39,858 nt of DNA from Microbacterium ureisolvens (GTDB lineage Bacteria; Actinomycetota; Actinomycetes; Actinomycetales; Microbacteriaceae): contig NZ_JADIJE010000021.1 of the NCBI RefSeq assembly GCF_015278315.1, forward strand, positions 1-39,858, written 5' to 3'. This document shows positions 30,606 to 39,858 of the stretch, in pieces. The notes beneath the pieces are model-generated. The model did not search any database. It was given only the letters and a program-made list of their open reading frames with translations, and was not told the origin of the DNA. The number at the start of each line of letters is the position of its first letter. The stretch's first letter is position 1. A program made the position numbers and the translations under genes.

Positions 30606-33600
30606 CTACACGACGCGCCTCCGCCGCGCGATGACAAACGTCACCATGCCAACGGCCAGCAGCGCCAACCCGACCGCACCGCCAATCGCCGCCATCTGCC
30701 CTGCAAGACCGGTCGGTGGCAGCGGCGGGTAGAACGTGTTCGTTACGACGATGTCCATCGCGACCGTGCCGACAACTGCGACGGTCGTCGTTCCGTTCAG
30801 CTGCACACCGTCGATGCTGATGGTCGTCTCGTCGGCACCGCCGGTGTCCACCTCGGTGATGGTGCACTCGGCACCGGTGGGCAGGAGTGTGACGAGTGGC
30901 CCGACCGGCCCGCCGATTTCGTAGGTGGCGTCGCGAAGGAGCAGTCCCGGCGCGGGATGCGAGGCGTCGATGAGCACGCATCTCACGTGGAAGGTGAACG
31001 AGCGTCCGGCGAAGTCGTCGGCGGCGGCGCCGTCGACCACCTTCCTCACGGTAATCGGCGGGTCGCCGTACTCGTTGACGAACGCGACGGACGTTTGGTT
31101 CTCGGCGTCCACGTTCGGAAGCGGCTGGAGCTCGGCGACGGTTCCGGCGGCCGGATCGCTGGTGGTGCCGGCCTCGGTGATGGTGACCGTCGTGCCGAGC
31201 GCGTCCATGGTCTCGGTCTCGGTGATCGTGCATTCGGCGCCCTCGGGCAGCTCGGTCCAGGTCACGGTCTCGCCGTCGGCGATCGTCTGCGCCATGGGTT
31301 CGGCAGCGGTCACCTGCTGCTCGTCCCACATGCACGCGAGCGTCACTTCGAAGGGACCGTATGTGACCGGGTCGCCGTTGATGTCGACGGCGGTCGTGGG
31401 TGCGACGGTCTTGGTCACCGAGACCTGCGCGAGATTGAATGTGTTCTCCACGGTCAGGGGCGACTGCGGCTGATCGTCGACGCTCAGGATCGTCGGATCG
31501 GTCTCGACGGTGAAGGTGTAGCCCTCGTCGTCGCCGGCGACCACGTTGCCGTCGGCATCGAGGATCTCGGTCGAGCTCGCACCGCCGTCATCCACCTCGA
31601 CGAGACGGCACTCGGCACCGGTGGGGAGGTTCTCCCACAGCGCGGTCGGCGAGTCGGCGCTCACGATGCGGATGCGGCCGTCTGGGATGTCGACGATCTC
31701 GCCGTCACGGCTGCACGTGAGGCTCAGTTCGTATGCCGAGGTGCCGAACTTCTCGGCTCCGTCGCCGGCGAAGGTCTTGGTCACCTCGAGCGAGCCGGTG
31801 AGGTACCAGTTCGTCGCGGTCACGGTGACGACTCCGCCGCCCTCCGGGACGATCCCCGTGCCCGTCGACGTGTCCTGCCCGTCGTTCGGCTCGATCACCA
31901 CGGCGTCCGCGCCGTTGAGGTCCACCTCCGTGACCGTGCATTCGGACCCGGCGACGACGTCGTGGACGACGGACGTGAACCCGTTCGCGGCGTTCAGCAC
32001 CACCTGGGTGTCGATGAGGGTCTCCCCCTCGAAGGTGCAGGTGACGTCGAACGTGAACTCCTGGTCGAGGCCGTACTGATCGGCTCCGCCGCCCTCGAAC
32101 TCCTTGATGAGCACCAGTGCCGTCGCGTCGAATACGTTGGTGTAGGTCACGGTGTTGACGACGGCGGTGCTGTCGGGTTGCAGCTCGGGGATCAACACGG
32201 TGCGGGCGTTCTGATCGATCACCGGGGCCAGATCGCCTGAGGCGCCGGGGACGTCGGCCTCGGTGACCGTCCCGTCGGCGCCGCGGTCGTCGGTCTCGGT
32301 CACGAGGCACTCGGAGCGCGCCGGGATCTCGGTGATCGTCTCGATCTCGTTCGCGTCGAGCGTGAACGTCTCATCGACGACGACCTCGCCCTGGAAGACG
32401 CACACCACATGGAACTCGAAGCCCGTCGGCACCTCTGGCGCGGTGGACTCTACTATCTTGCCGACCTCGAGCGAGGCCCATTCGTACGTGTTCTCGATCT
32501 CGAAGGCGAACGTCTGATCCTCCTCCGTCACGGTGATCGACTCGGGGGTGATCGTCGTGACGGTCTGACCGAAGTCGTCTTCCACAACCGTGCAGATCGA
32601 GTCCACCGGGATGTCGGGGATGACCACGGCAGGCTCGCCGGGGGCGATCGTCACCACGCCGCCGTTCGCGAGCGCGACGTCGGCGCCCTGCCACGTGCAT
32701 GACACCGTCGCGGTGTGCTCCGCCGGCGTGGGGAATCCGTCGGGAGCGTCCACGATCTTCTCGACCGAGACCGAGCCGTTGACGAACTCGTTGGTCACGG
32801 TCACGACGACCGGTGTCGTGCCCTCGCCGATGGTGACGGGCTGCGCCGGGCTGATCGTGATGTCTCCCGTGGCGAACCCGGCATCCGTCTCGGTCACTGT
32901 GCAGAGGGCATCCGTCGGGAGCCCCTCGTACAGCGCGGTGCCGGCGCCCGTGATGGTGCGCGTCGCACCGCCCGGGACCGTCACGTCGACCGTCTCGCCG
33001 TTGACCTCCCGCGTGCACGCGAGGCTCACGGTGTACGTGTCGGTCGTCGCCGGGTCGAGCGCGTTCGCCGGTGCCCCGTCGAGCTCCTTCTGCACCTCGA
33101 GCGACCCGACTGTGAACGTGTTGGTGATGTCGGCTTCGACGGGCACCGTCGGGTCGTCGCTAACGGTCAGTGTGACGCTCGTCGTGGAGTCGTTCGCCCC
33201 GCCCGTGCCGGGTTCGGTGACGGTGCACTCGGCACCGGTCGGCAGGTTGTCGACCGTCCAGACCAGATCGTCGGGCGGGGTGAGCGTGTGCGTCTCCTGG
33301 AACACGGGGTCCGGAGTCGCGTCCGCGATCGCGCAGGTCATCGCGACCGTGAAGGGTGCGGTGGCCCAACCGCCGGGGTCGACGATCGACTTCACCACCG
33401 ACACCGAGCCGGCCGTGTAGACGTTCTCGAAGGCGACCGTGGTCAGCGCGGTCGTCTGGCCCTCGTCGTACGGCAGGATCGTGAAGGATGCCTCGTCGAC
33501 GGTGACCGGATCGCCACCGTCCTCCGTGATCGTGATCGCGGTGCTCGCGGCACCGCCGGCATCCGTCTCCTCGACCGTGCATTCCGCGCCGGCGGGGATG

Positions 33601-36600
33601 TTCGAGAACGTCTTGGACTCACCGTCGGTGAGGGTGAAATCGAGGTCGGCCGCGGGGATCGTCTCCTGATCGAGATAGAGGCAGCTCGCCTCGAACGTGT
33701 AGGTGCGCTCGTAGACGATGGGTTCGCCGTTCTGATCGACCGCACCGCCGTTGTCGACGCTCTTCTCTACGGTGAACCCGCCCGCGGCGAATTCGTTGGT
33801 GATCTCGATCGAGGACTGCTGCGGGTCGCCGTTGTAGGGATCCCACACCGACGGCTCCTGGCTCCAGTCGCGGTCGGCGATCACCCCGTCAGCGGGGTCG
33901 ACCGTCACCGTCACCCCCGGGATGGGCGGATCCTCGACCACCGTGCACGTGGAGAACAGCGGGAGGTTCACAGGGCCGGTCGTGCTGTTGTACTCCAGCA
34001 CCGTCCCTTCGGCGTCGACAGACGGGCGACTCGCATCGTTCCCGTCGGCGTCGAGCAGGGTCACCGGCTCCCCGCCCGACGTGCACGTCACGAGCAAGGG
34101 GTAGCTGGTGGGCAGGTCGACGGGGGTGGCGAAGTCGGGGGCGTCCACGATCTTCGACAGGAGCAGCTGACCGGTGGCCGCCGCGACGCCGACCTTCTGC
34201 GGCTCGACGACGAGCGAGGGACGCTCGGGCTGGGTGACCGTGGCGTTGGAGCGGGATGCCGTCGCGAACGAGTTGTAGGCGACGGGAAGGCCGCTCGGCA
34301 CGGCGGAGTTCGCTGGCAGCACGAATGGGGTCTGCGTCTCGTAGGTGAGCTGCAGCGTCTCTCCCGGGCGCAGCCCTGGCGCCGGCGAGAGCTCGTCGGG
34401 GTTCTCGTACTCGAGCACGAGCAGCACGCTGCGCGCCGTCGCGAGCGTGGCGGGCGGAGTCGCCGCGTCTACGAGCTCCCAGTTGAAGGCGCAGGAGGGG
34501 TCTTCCGCGGCGCCCTCGGTGTAGACCTTGATGGCGTTGTCGTTGCAGGCCTGGCTGAGCTGGAGGGGCGAGATGAAGATGCCGTGCTTCGCGAAGGCGC
34601 TGTCCGCCAGTTCGGCGAAGTTGGCCGAGATCGTGCCCGATATCGTGACCCCGAACTCCGACCCGCGGTCGCCGGGGACGATCACGCCCTGGTCGCCGAC
34701 AGCGGGGAGTGTGTCGACGGCGGCGACGACGCGTGCGCTCGTGTTGCCACCGTTGGTGAAGTCGATGCGCCACGACTCCTCGCCACCCGGGCGGGTGATC
34801 GGCGCACACGGGAACGAGTAGAAGCCGTCGCTGGTCACGCCTGGGATGCGGGGGTCGCAGGCGGCCGCGTCACCCTGGACGTTGAGCACGCCGAGGTCGT
34901 CGTCAGTTGGCACGTCGGGATCGCCCGCGAGTGCACCCTTGACGTACTTCTTCGCCGCGATGGTGGCGATCGCCAGCGGCGCGACCTCGGTATCGGCCGA
35001 GCAGGTGTCGACACCCGACTCCGGGTCTTTAGGCACGAGGTCGGTCGTCGTCCCCTGACACGTCTCGAACGGGCGGTCCGAGCTCACCGTCACCGTGTTA
35101 GATACGACGGTGTCGGGGGTGACGTCGTCGCGGAAGAGTAGGGGCGCGTTGACCGTGAGAGTCCAGCCGGCATTGAAGACGAAGTCGTCTGGCCCGGTGA
35201 TGGTGAGCAGTCCCGTCTGCTCGTCGAGGGATGCCGAGAAGTCGGGATCACCGGTCGGCGCACCGGGCCCGCTCAGTGCGAAGGTGTACGCGGTCGGATC
35301 GGGCTCGACCAGCAGCGAGCCCTCGGCATCCGTCTCGATCTGGTCGACCACCTCGAACCCGGTCATGTCCCACTCGCCCGTGTTTGTGACGGTGATCACG
35401 TACGGGATCGGGGCGGTCTGGCCGACGAGCGCCGACCCGCCGCGGGTCTTGGTGACCTCCACGGCGTTCGGCTGGTGGAGGACGATCGTGGTGTCCGCGG
35501 CGGTGCCCGACTGCTCGAACGTCTGGTCGGGGCCGAACTGCGCGGTGCTGAACGACTGCACGTCGTCGCTGATCACGCCGTTCCCGGTCTCGCCGGGGTT
35601 GGGCTGGAGATCGGGACGCGTCGTCGAGACCTCGACCGACGGGTCGCTGCGGAGAAACTCGCGGCGATCGGTCGTCACCGAGAAGGTGAGCTGCGGGTTG
35701 AACGGGCGCTCCCACTGGACGATGTTCCCGTCGCCGTCGACCTGCTGTGCGCGGAAGCGCACCCCGACGACGAGCGGTTCGGTGACGCCGGCGGGAAGGT
35801 CGAACGTGAAGATCGCGCCCGACGAAGCGTCCTCCCAGTCGCCTGACGCCCAGCACGCCGAGGTGTCGGTGATCGGCGCGTCGTTGCAGGTGGCGATCAA
35901 CGCACCTGCGACTTCGGCATAGACGACGTCACGGCCGGCGTCATCGTCGATGAGCACGTCCATCGCGACCTGGTTCACGGGCGCGGGCACGTTGATCTGC
36001 GCACCGGCGTAGTCCATTGTGTTCCAGAACGTCGGCGTGGTGTCGGTGAGTTGGAAGAATGTCGTGCGCGCAGTGCCATTGGGTCGCCCGCCGAGCTGCG
36101 TGACGTAGGTCGTGGAGCCTTCCTCGGATACGGATTCCGGCGTGATCGACTTCGTCGTCTCGATGGCGTAGCTGGCCTCGACGATCGCGAACTCGTCGCT
36201 CGCGTCGGCCGCACCGGTACCGCACTGATTCTCCGCGCAGTCATCGAGGACAGGGCTCTCGAGCTGGGTGTGGGCATCGTTCACGATCGTGTCGCCCGGC
36301 GGTGTCACGGTGACCGGCTGGCCGGGGTCGGAGCGCAGAACGCTCCGCAGCTGCCAGGTGAGCGTCACGACCCCCGCGGCGTTGGTCGGGATGACGGCGC
36401 TGCCGTCGGCCGACCGGAAAGCCACCGTGAACCCGGTGACGTCAGCCAGCGCGGCGGCATCCAACGCGAGCGCCTGGTCGTACGTGTAGTCGGTCGTCGC
36501 CCCGCTGCGGGAGAGGGTGACGGTGGTCTCCGCCTGCGTGATGCCCGTCGGGATCTGGATGGTGTCGATGTCAAACAGGTTGAGCGTGTCGTACACGGTA

Positions 36601-39563
36601 TCGGCGAGAGCCTGGCCGGCGGTCGGATCCTCGATCACCATGCCGCTGACACGTGCGGCCGAGATGTTCGTCGCCGACAGCGTCGCGCTGATGAGCGGAT
36701 AGTCGGCGGAGTCAACCGGCGGGCTGGTCGTCGGGAGGCCGAGCTGATCCTGGTCGAACGTCTTCGTCAGCGTGGCGTCGATGGGCTGGTCGACGATCAG
36801 GATCGTGTCGTTCGCGACATCCACACTGTCCACGCCCGTCCCCGGGTTGACGCCATGGGCGCTGGCCGTGTTATCGACGAGGCCCGGCTGACCGGTGTTG
36901 TATCCGTACGGGTGGAAGTTGCCCAGGACCGCCTGGGAGGGGTCGCTGCGGAGGGTGTCGCGCACCCGGAAGTCGAGGTCGAACGGTCGGCGGTCGTACG
37001 AGGAGCCGATTCCTTCCCCGGTCGCCTGCTCGGTCAGCACGAAGCGCACCGACAGCGTGTCGGCCGCCTGTGCATCGGTCAGGGTGTAGCCGCCGAACTG
37101 GCCGTCGCAGCCGTTCGCGCACGCGTTCGCGGTGATGTCGACCCAGTCGCCCTCGCTCTCGGAGAACAAGGAGACCTCGGTGACCTCGGTGTTGACGATC
37201 AGCGGGTCGGTGGTCGTGGTGATCGGATCGATCGCGACGAGGTCCCAGGCGTCGTACACCGAGGCGGCCGTGTCGGTCGGGTCCAGCGTCTCGGCGACGT
37301 CCGTGAGGGTCATCTCGCTGATTTTCAACCCGTCGGTCGACCACAGCAGTCGCGTCGTGCGGACGTCGGCGGACAGCGAGGGAACGTCGTCCTGCAGCCA
37401 CTGCTTGTCGAGGAAGTCGGCGCCGTCGCCGTCGCCGTCGATGGGGAGCAGGCTGATGTCGTCGCTCGCCGTATCGGTCTGCTCACCGCCCGCGTCGGGG
37501 TTGTCGACGAGCGACTGCGCCGTGTTGGGGATCGTCACCTCCTCGTCGTGCGGCTGCGTCACCTCGACCCCGATGTGCGTGGCCACCGTGAACCCGGGTG
37601 GCAGCTCGTCGGGGCATCCGTCGCCGGGCGCGGGGTCGTACTCCAGCTGGATGCCGCCGATGTCGGCCTGCAGATCGGCCGGAACCTGGTACGACCACAG
37701 CTCTTCGGGACCGGGCACCGCGGTCGCGCCGGGGAAGTCGGTCCACGGGCCGTCGGGCTTCTGCCAATAGCGCACCGTCAGAGTCGTGCACGCGGGGATG
37801 TCGGTGTTGGTGATCTCGGTGGCGGTGAAGTTGTCCCAGAACTGGGTCTCCAGCTGCGGGAACGGCGGATCGGAGATGACGAGCTTGTCCGAGCCCGTCG
37901 TCGAGGCCGGGCTGACGTTTCCGGTCAACGTGACGTCGGCGGAGGTCCCCGGCACCCCCCAGATCGTGTCGGGGGTGATCGATTTGGTCACGGTCGTGTC
38001 GATCGTGAGGGGATCGATCGTGAACGGCGCCTGGGCATCGTCGGTGCCGGTCTGCCCGTTTGCGTTCTCGACCTCCGTGTCGACGACGTTCGTGCTTGAC
38101 ACCGTCGTATCGGTCGGCAGCGCGGTGACCTCCATCGGGACGATCGCCTGCGTGCCCGAGACGATGTCATCGCCGTCGGCCGAATAGACGACGGTGAACC
38201 CTTCCACGGTGCAGCTCGGGGTGGGATCCGGGAGCGTGTTGACCGTCGTGGTGGATGCCGTGCTGTCGGGGCAGTCGCTGTACGTGTAGGTGATCTCGGC
38301 CGACGTCGCCGCGACGGGCCACGCGACGGAATCGCCGAAGCCGTCGAAGGTCAGGCCCTGCTCGGTGAACGTCGATGAGCCCGCCGACGGCTCGGAGATG
38401 GTGAGGGTCTGCACGTTCTGCTCGCCCACTGTCGCGGTGATGTCAGCAGTCGTGCTCTGACCGCTCACGAGGGTGGTGTCGGCGAAGGCCTTGTCGACCG
38501 TCACGTCGGGCAGCCGCTGGGCGATCGTGATCGACGCGTCGTCGGTCACGGGATCACTCGTGGTTCCACCCGTCGAAACGGTCGACGAGGCGTCGTTGGT
38601 GACGGTGACATCAGTGCCGTCGGGGATCGTGGTGACAGTGTCGTTCGTCACCGTGTGCACGACCACGGTGCCACTCGCCCCCGGCGGGAACGTGCCGGTG
38701 AAGGTCACGCGCACACCGCCGGCATCGCTGATCGGGTCAGGCGGAGTCGTGCTCCACTCGCCGGGGTCGACCCAGTACTCGGAGGTCGTCGACGTGGTCC
38801 CGGGCGGCGGGGTGATGTCGACGCCGGTGAAGTCGAGGTACCCCCCGAAGTCCGTCGGCGGGTTGATAGGGTCCTGGACGACGATCGTGTCGACGTTCTG
38901 GTTCGAAGCGCTCCCCGGAGTCAGCGTCCAGTCGACCGGCTGTCCTGGAACCGCGGGCAGCGTGCTCGTCGGGGCGACGGACTTCGCGATGCTCGGGACG
39001 AGCGTGGTCTCGACGTCCAGCACGATGTCGGCCGACGCGGGCGCGTCCGGTGCGTTGTCGCCGGTGGCGGTCGCCGTGTTGGTGACCGTCTGCCCATCCC
39101 ACGTGCCGTCCGCAGTCGGGTCGACGATCGCGTTCACGGTGATCGTCATGCTGTAGCCGGCGGGCCACAGCAGCGGATCAGCCGTCAGATCCAGAGCGGG
39201 TGCGACGGTGAACGCATTCCCCACCGTGTCGACCTGCAGATCGAACTCCCCGGCCGGCTGGCCCGCCGGAGGGTTGATCTGCACCGTGACCGGGCTCGGA
39301 TTGGCCGGGTCGAAGATTAGCGGCTCCGGGAGGGCGTCACCGACGAGGGTGTTGAAGCAGCCGGGTTCGTTCGTCGACGAGCAGTTGACGGTGATCTGAT
39401 AGGTCACCGGGTCACCGGGCGAGAAAGGACCGGGCTCCACGACCGACTTCTGGATCGAGAACGCCGCAACCGCGAAAGCCGCCGGCGCAACCCCCAACAA
39501 GACGGAAGCTGCCGCCAGCATGACGGCAGTAAAACCTGCGAGCAGGACCCGGCTCTTCTTCAT
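30606..39563 (-). CDS. Giant LPxTG-type cell-surface protein with DUF11-like and DUF5979-like repeats
   Basis: The 2985-residue protein starts at ATG 39563, eight bases after AAGGAG; an in-frame TTG at 39584 is less likely. Residues 1-31 are a signal peptide (MKKSR, a hydrophobic core, likely cleavage after AFA). About nine beta-sandwich modules follow (roughly 32-1788), most opening with a K(S/T)-type strand such as IQKSVVEPGPFSPGDPVTYQ, IAKSVAPTS, VTKSITPD, LTKTFDQD and VTKTRGGSALVGQ, as in DUF11/isopeptide-type domains. Ten DUF5979-like modules span about 1789-2938. The C-terminus is LPPTG (2948-2952), a hydrophobic segment and RRRR, a sortase signal. It is probably a wall-anchored stalk or adhesin. 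No sortase gene is in the window, and it stands alone. Confidence 0.93.
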   Translation of the reverse strand: MKKSRVLLAGFTAVMLAAASVLLGVAPAAFAVAAFSIQKSVVEPGPFSPGDPVTYQITVNCSSTNEPGCFNTLVGDALPEPLIFDPANPSPVTVQINPPAGQPAGEFDLQVDTVGNAFTVAPALDLTADPLLWPAGYSMTITVNAIVDPTADGTWDGQTVTNTATATGDNAPDAPASADIVLDVETTLVPSIAKSVAPTSTLPAVPGQPVDWTLTPGSASNQNVDTIVVQDPINPPTDFGGYLDFTGVDITPPPGTTSTTSEYWVDPGEWSTTPPDPISDAGGVRVTFTGTFPPGASGTVVVHTVTNDTVTTIPDGTDVTVTNDASSTVSTGGTTSDPVTDDASITIAQRLPDVTVDKAFADTTLVSGQSTTADITATVGEQNVQTLTISEPSAGSSTFTEQGLTFDGFGDSVAWPVAATSAEITYTYSDCPDSTASTTTVNTLPDPTPSCTVEGFTVVYSADGDDIVSGTQAIVPMEVTALPTDTTVSSTNVVDTEVENANGQTGTDDAQAPFTIDPLTIDTTVTKSITPDTIWGVPGTSADVTLTGNVSPASTTGSDKLVISDPPFPQLETQFWDNFTATEITNTDIPACTTLTVRYWQKPDGPWTDFPGATAVPGPEELWSYQVPADLQADIGGIQLEYDPAPGDGCPDELPPGFTVATHIGVEVTQPHDEEVTIPNTAQSLVDNPDAGGEQTDTASDDISLLPIDGDGDGADFLDKQWLQDDVPSLSADVRTTRLLWSTDGLKISEMTLTDVAETLDPTDTAASVYDAWDLVAIDPITTTTDPLIVNTEVTEVSLFSESEGDWVDITANACANGCDGQFGGYTLTDAQAADTLSVRFVLTEQATGEGIGSSYDRRPFDLDFRVRDTLRSDPSQAVLGNFHPYGYNTGQPGLVDNTASAHGVNPGTGVDSVDVANDTILIVDQPIDATLTKTFDQDQLGLPTTSPPVDSADYPLISATLSATNISAARVSGMVIEDPTAGQALADTVYDTLNLFDIDTIQIPTGITQAETTVTLSRSGATTDYTYDQALALDAAALADVTGFTVAFRSADGSAVIPTNAAGVVTLTWQLRSVLRSDPGQPVTVTPPGDTIVNDAHTQLESPVLDDCAENQCGTGAADASDEFAIVEASYAIETTKSITPESVSEEGSTTYVTQLGGRPNGTARTTFFQLTDTTPTFWNTMDYAGAQINVPAPVNQVAMDVLIDDDAGRDVVYAEVAGALIATCNDAPITDTSACWASGDWEDASSGAIFTFDLPAGVTEPLVVGVRFRAQQVDGDGNIVQWERPFNPQLTFSVTTDRREFLRSDPSVEVSTTRPDLQPNPGETGNGVISDDVQSFSTAQFGPDQTFEQSGTAADTTIVLHQPNAVEVTKTRGGSALVGQTAPIPYVITVTNTGEWDMTGFEVVDQIETDAEGSLLVEPDPTAYTFALSGPGAPTGDPDFSASLDEQTGLLTITGPDDFVFNAGWTLTVNAPLLFRDDVTPDTVVSNTVTVSSDRPFETCQGTTTDLVPKDPESGVDTCSADTEVAPLAIATIAAKKYVKGALAGDPDVPTDDDLGVLNVQGDAAACDPRIPGVTSDGFYSFPCAPITRPGGEESWRIDFTNGGNTSARVVAAVDTLPAVGDQGVIVPGDRGSEFGVTISGTISANFAELADSAFAKHGIFISPLQLSQACNDNAIKVYTEGAAEDPSCAFNWELVDAATPPATLATARSVLLVLEYENPDELSPAPGLRPGETLQLTYETQTPFVLPANSAVPSGLPVAYNSFATASRSNATVTQPERPSLVVEPQKVGVAAATGQLLLSKIVDAPDFATPVDLPTSYPLLVTCTSGGEPVTLLDADGNDASRPSVDAEGTVLEYNSTTGPVNLPLFSTCTVVEDPPIPGVTVTVDPADGVIADRDWSQEPSVWDPYNGDPQQSSIEITNEFAAGGFTVEKSVDNGGAVDQNGEPIVYERTYTFEASCLYLDQETIPAADLDFTLTDGESKTFSNIPAGAECTVEETDAGGAASTAITITEDGGDPVTVDEASFTILPYDEGQTTALTTVAFENVYTAGSVSVVKSIVDPGGWATAPFTVAMTCAIADATPDPVFQETHTLTPPDDLVWTVDNLPTGAECTVTEPGTGGANDSTTSVTLTVSDDPTVPVEADITNTFTVGSLEVQKELDGAPANALDPATTDTYTVSLACTREVNGETVDVTVPGGATRTITGAGTALYEGLPTDALCTVTETDAGFATGDITISPAQPVTIGEGTTPVVVTVTNEFVNGSVSVEKIVDAPDGFPTPAEHTATVSCTWQGADVALANGGVVTIAPGEPAVVIPDIPVDSICTVVEDDFGQTVTTITPESITVTEEDQTFAFEIENTYEWASLEVGKIVESTAPEVPTGFEFHVVCVFQGEVVVDETFTLDANEIETITEIPARSECLVTETDDRGADGTVTEADVPGASGDLAPVIDQNARTVLIPELQPDSTAVVNTVTYTNVFDATALVLIKEFEGGGADQYGLDQEFTFDVTCTFEGETLIDTQVVLNAANGFTSVVHDVVAGSECTVTEVDLNGADAVVIEPNDGQDTSTGTGIVPEGGGVVTVTATNWYLTGSLEVTKTFAGDGAEKFGTSAYELSLTCSRDGEIVDIPDGRIRIVSADSPTALWENLPTGAECRLVEVDDGGASSTEILDADGNVVAGDDEGYTFTVETDPTILSVDDQPQSPLTVENTFNLAQVSVTKTVAPTTAVDINGDPVTYGPFEVTLACMWDEQQVTAAEPMAQTIADGETVTWTELPEGAECTITETETMDALGTTVTITEAGTTSDPAAGTVAELQPLPNVDAENQTSVAFVNEYGDPPITVRKVVDGAAADDFAGRSFTFHVRCVLIDASHPAPGLLLRDATYEIGGPVGPLVTLLPTGAECTITEVDTGGADETTISIDGVQLNGTTTVAVVGTVAMDIVVTNTFYPPLPPTGLAGQMAAIGGAVGLALLAVGMVTFVIARRRRVV
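30730..34175 (-). repeat. Ten tandem DUF5979-like modules within the giant surface protein
   Basis: Each module is 99-123 residues. The closing N-containing strands lie near 33790 (ITNEF), 33420 (FENVY), 33115 (ITNTF), 32784 (VTNEF), 32486 (IENTY), 32131 (YTNVF), 31803 (ATNWY), 31438 (VENTF), 31071 (FVNEY) and 30732 (VTNTF). Each opens with a lysine strand (SKIV, EKSV, VKSI, QKEL, EKIV, GKIV, IKEF, TKTF, TKTV, RKVV). Each has two cysteines, one in a mid-domain strand and one in a C(T/L/R)-x-x-E strand such as ECTVTE. DNA copies have diverged strongly, so the array is old and not a recent expansion. Confidence 0.9.
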
Positions 39564-39858
39564 ACCCTCAACTCCTTGGAGCAAGGTCGATTGATAAGCG
39601 CACCGACCCGGCGAGTCTATGGCCGGTCAGCGGAGACTTCCAGCCCACGGCTGTGACACGTGTGAACAGAGTGACGCGCCACTCGGGCGCGGTCTCTGCG
39701 AGAGAAGCGCGAATGCTGGTCGCGCACGGCCAGACATGCGGGTGAGTCCCATAGCGTGGTGTCACTTCCCGCGGGGTCCTCGGCGTCGTAGACGTTGATG
39801 GGCCATCGTGGGAACCCAGCTGTTTCCGCCAAGAAGCAAGAAGAGTGATCCCACGATG
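39564..39858. other. Upstream region of the giant gene, no gene recognised
   Basis: About 295 bases to the window edge. On the minus strand it holds AAGGAG for the giant gene and a possible -10, TAGACT (39614-39619), without a clear -35. The frames across it are short and arginine-rich. The outermost 55 bases contain a perfect inverted repeat, listed separately. Confidence 0.45.
39804..39858. repeat. 10-bp perfect inverted repeat at the window edge
   Basis: CATCGTGGGA (39804-39813) and TCCCACGATG (39849-39858) are separated by 35 bases and touch the window end, so the repeat may be longer. It could be a terminator, an operator, or the end of an element. The context needed to decide is outside. 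Confidence 0.5.

Noticed and set aside
30730..34175. Regular spacing suggesting a CRISPR array or DNA satellite
   Set aside because: Spacing is 300-370 bases and reflects protein modules; DNA copies are divergent, and no short palindromic direct repeats or cas genes exist in the window.
32715..38099. Plus-strand frames of 808 and 682 codons opposite the giant surface gene
   Set aside because: Composition is antisense-like. The minus strand gives a signal peptide, repeats and sorting signal in one frame.

Overview
The window is high-GC DNA (about 70 percent by eye) whose gene content and codon use fit a Gram-positive actinobacterium of the family Microbacteriaceae, most likely Microbacterium or a close relative. 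Supporting signs are an actinobacterial small SRP RNA, a CmtR-type metal repressor, the MoxR/DUF58/transglutaminase operon, a pgmB-GH65 pair like that of mycobacteria, the short sequence GGTCGCTGAGCCTGTCGAAG that recurs between genes in this family, and probable leaderless transcripts. The genus is inferred, not shown.

Bases 1-17.6 kb are conserved chromosome. The window opens inside dnaX (minus strand, C-terminus off the window). A TPP riboswitch then controls thiM-thiE-thiD::tenA, a thiamine salvage operon with overlapping genes. A threefold 119-bp tandem repeat separates it from a minus-strand pair that phosphorolyses an alpha-glucobiose (GH65) and converts the beta-glucose-1-phosphate (pgmB). 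Next are pta-ackA (acetyl-CoA to acetate and ATP), a NudK-type Nudix hydrolase, the SRP RNA gene ffs, and a moxR-DUF58-tgpA operon ending next to tRNA-Ser(GGA).

Bases 17.6-21.8 kb look like an integrated element at the 3' end of that tRNA: a CmtR-like repressor with a cation transporter, a tyrosine integrase split by a one-base frameshift, a small regulator co-transcribed with it, a divergent Xis-like protein, and a 237-residue accessory protein. A perfect palindrome lies between the two divergent promoters. No right attachment site was found, so the element's right end is unknown.

Bases 21.8-30.6 kb are accessory: two paralogous 112-residue proteins (family recalled as DUF7882) with small neighbours and a MarR regulator, a PhoD-like phosphoesterase, a GIY-YIG-like protein, a RibD/DHFR-like reductase, small membrane proteins and a DUF1269-like protein. 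A 16-base motif, TCCCCAA followed by a CGGGC-like core, recurs four times here in the same orientation.

Bases 30.6-39.56 kb are one minus-strand gene for a 2985-residue secreted surface protein. It has a signal peptide, about nine DUF11-like modules, ten DUF5979-like modules and a C-terminal LPPTG wall-sorting signal. All ten C-terminal modules keep a Lys, Glu/Asp, Asn pattern typical of isopeptide-forming CnaB-like folds, plus two cysteines each. They may therefore be doubly cross-linked, which is the most interesting structural observation in the window.
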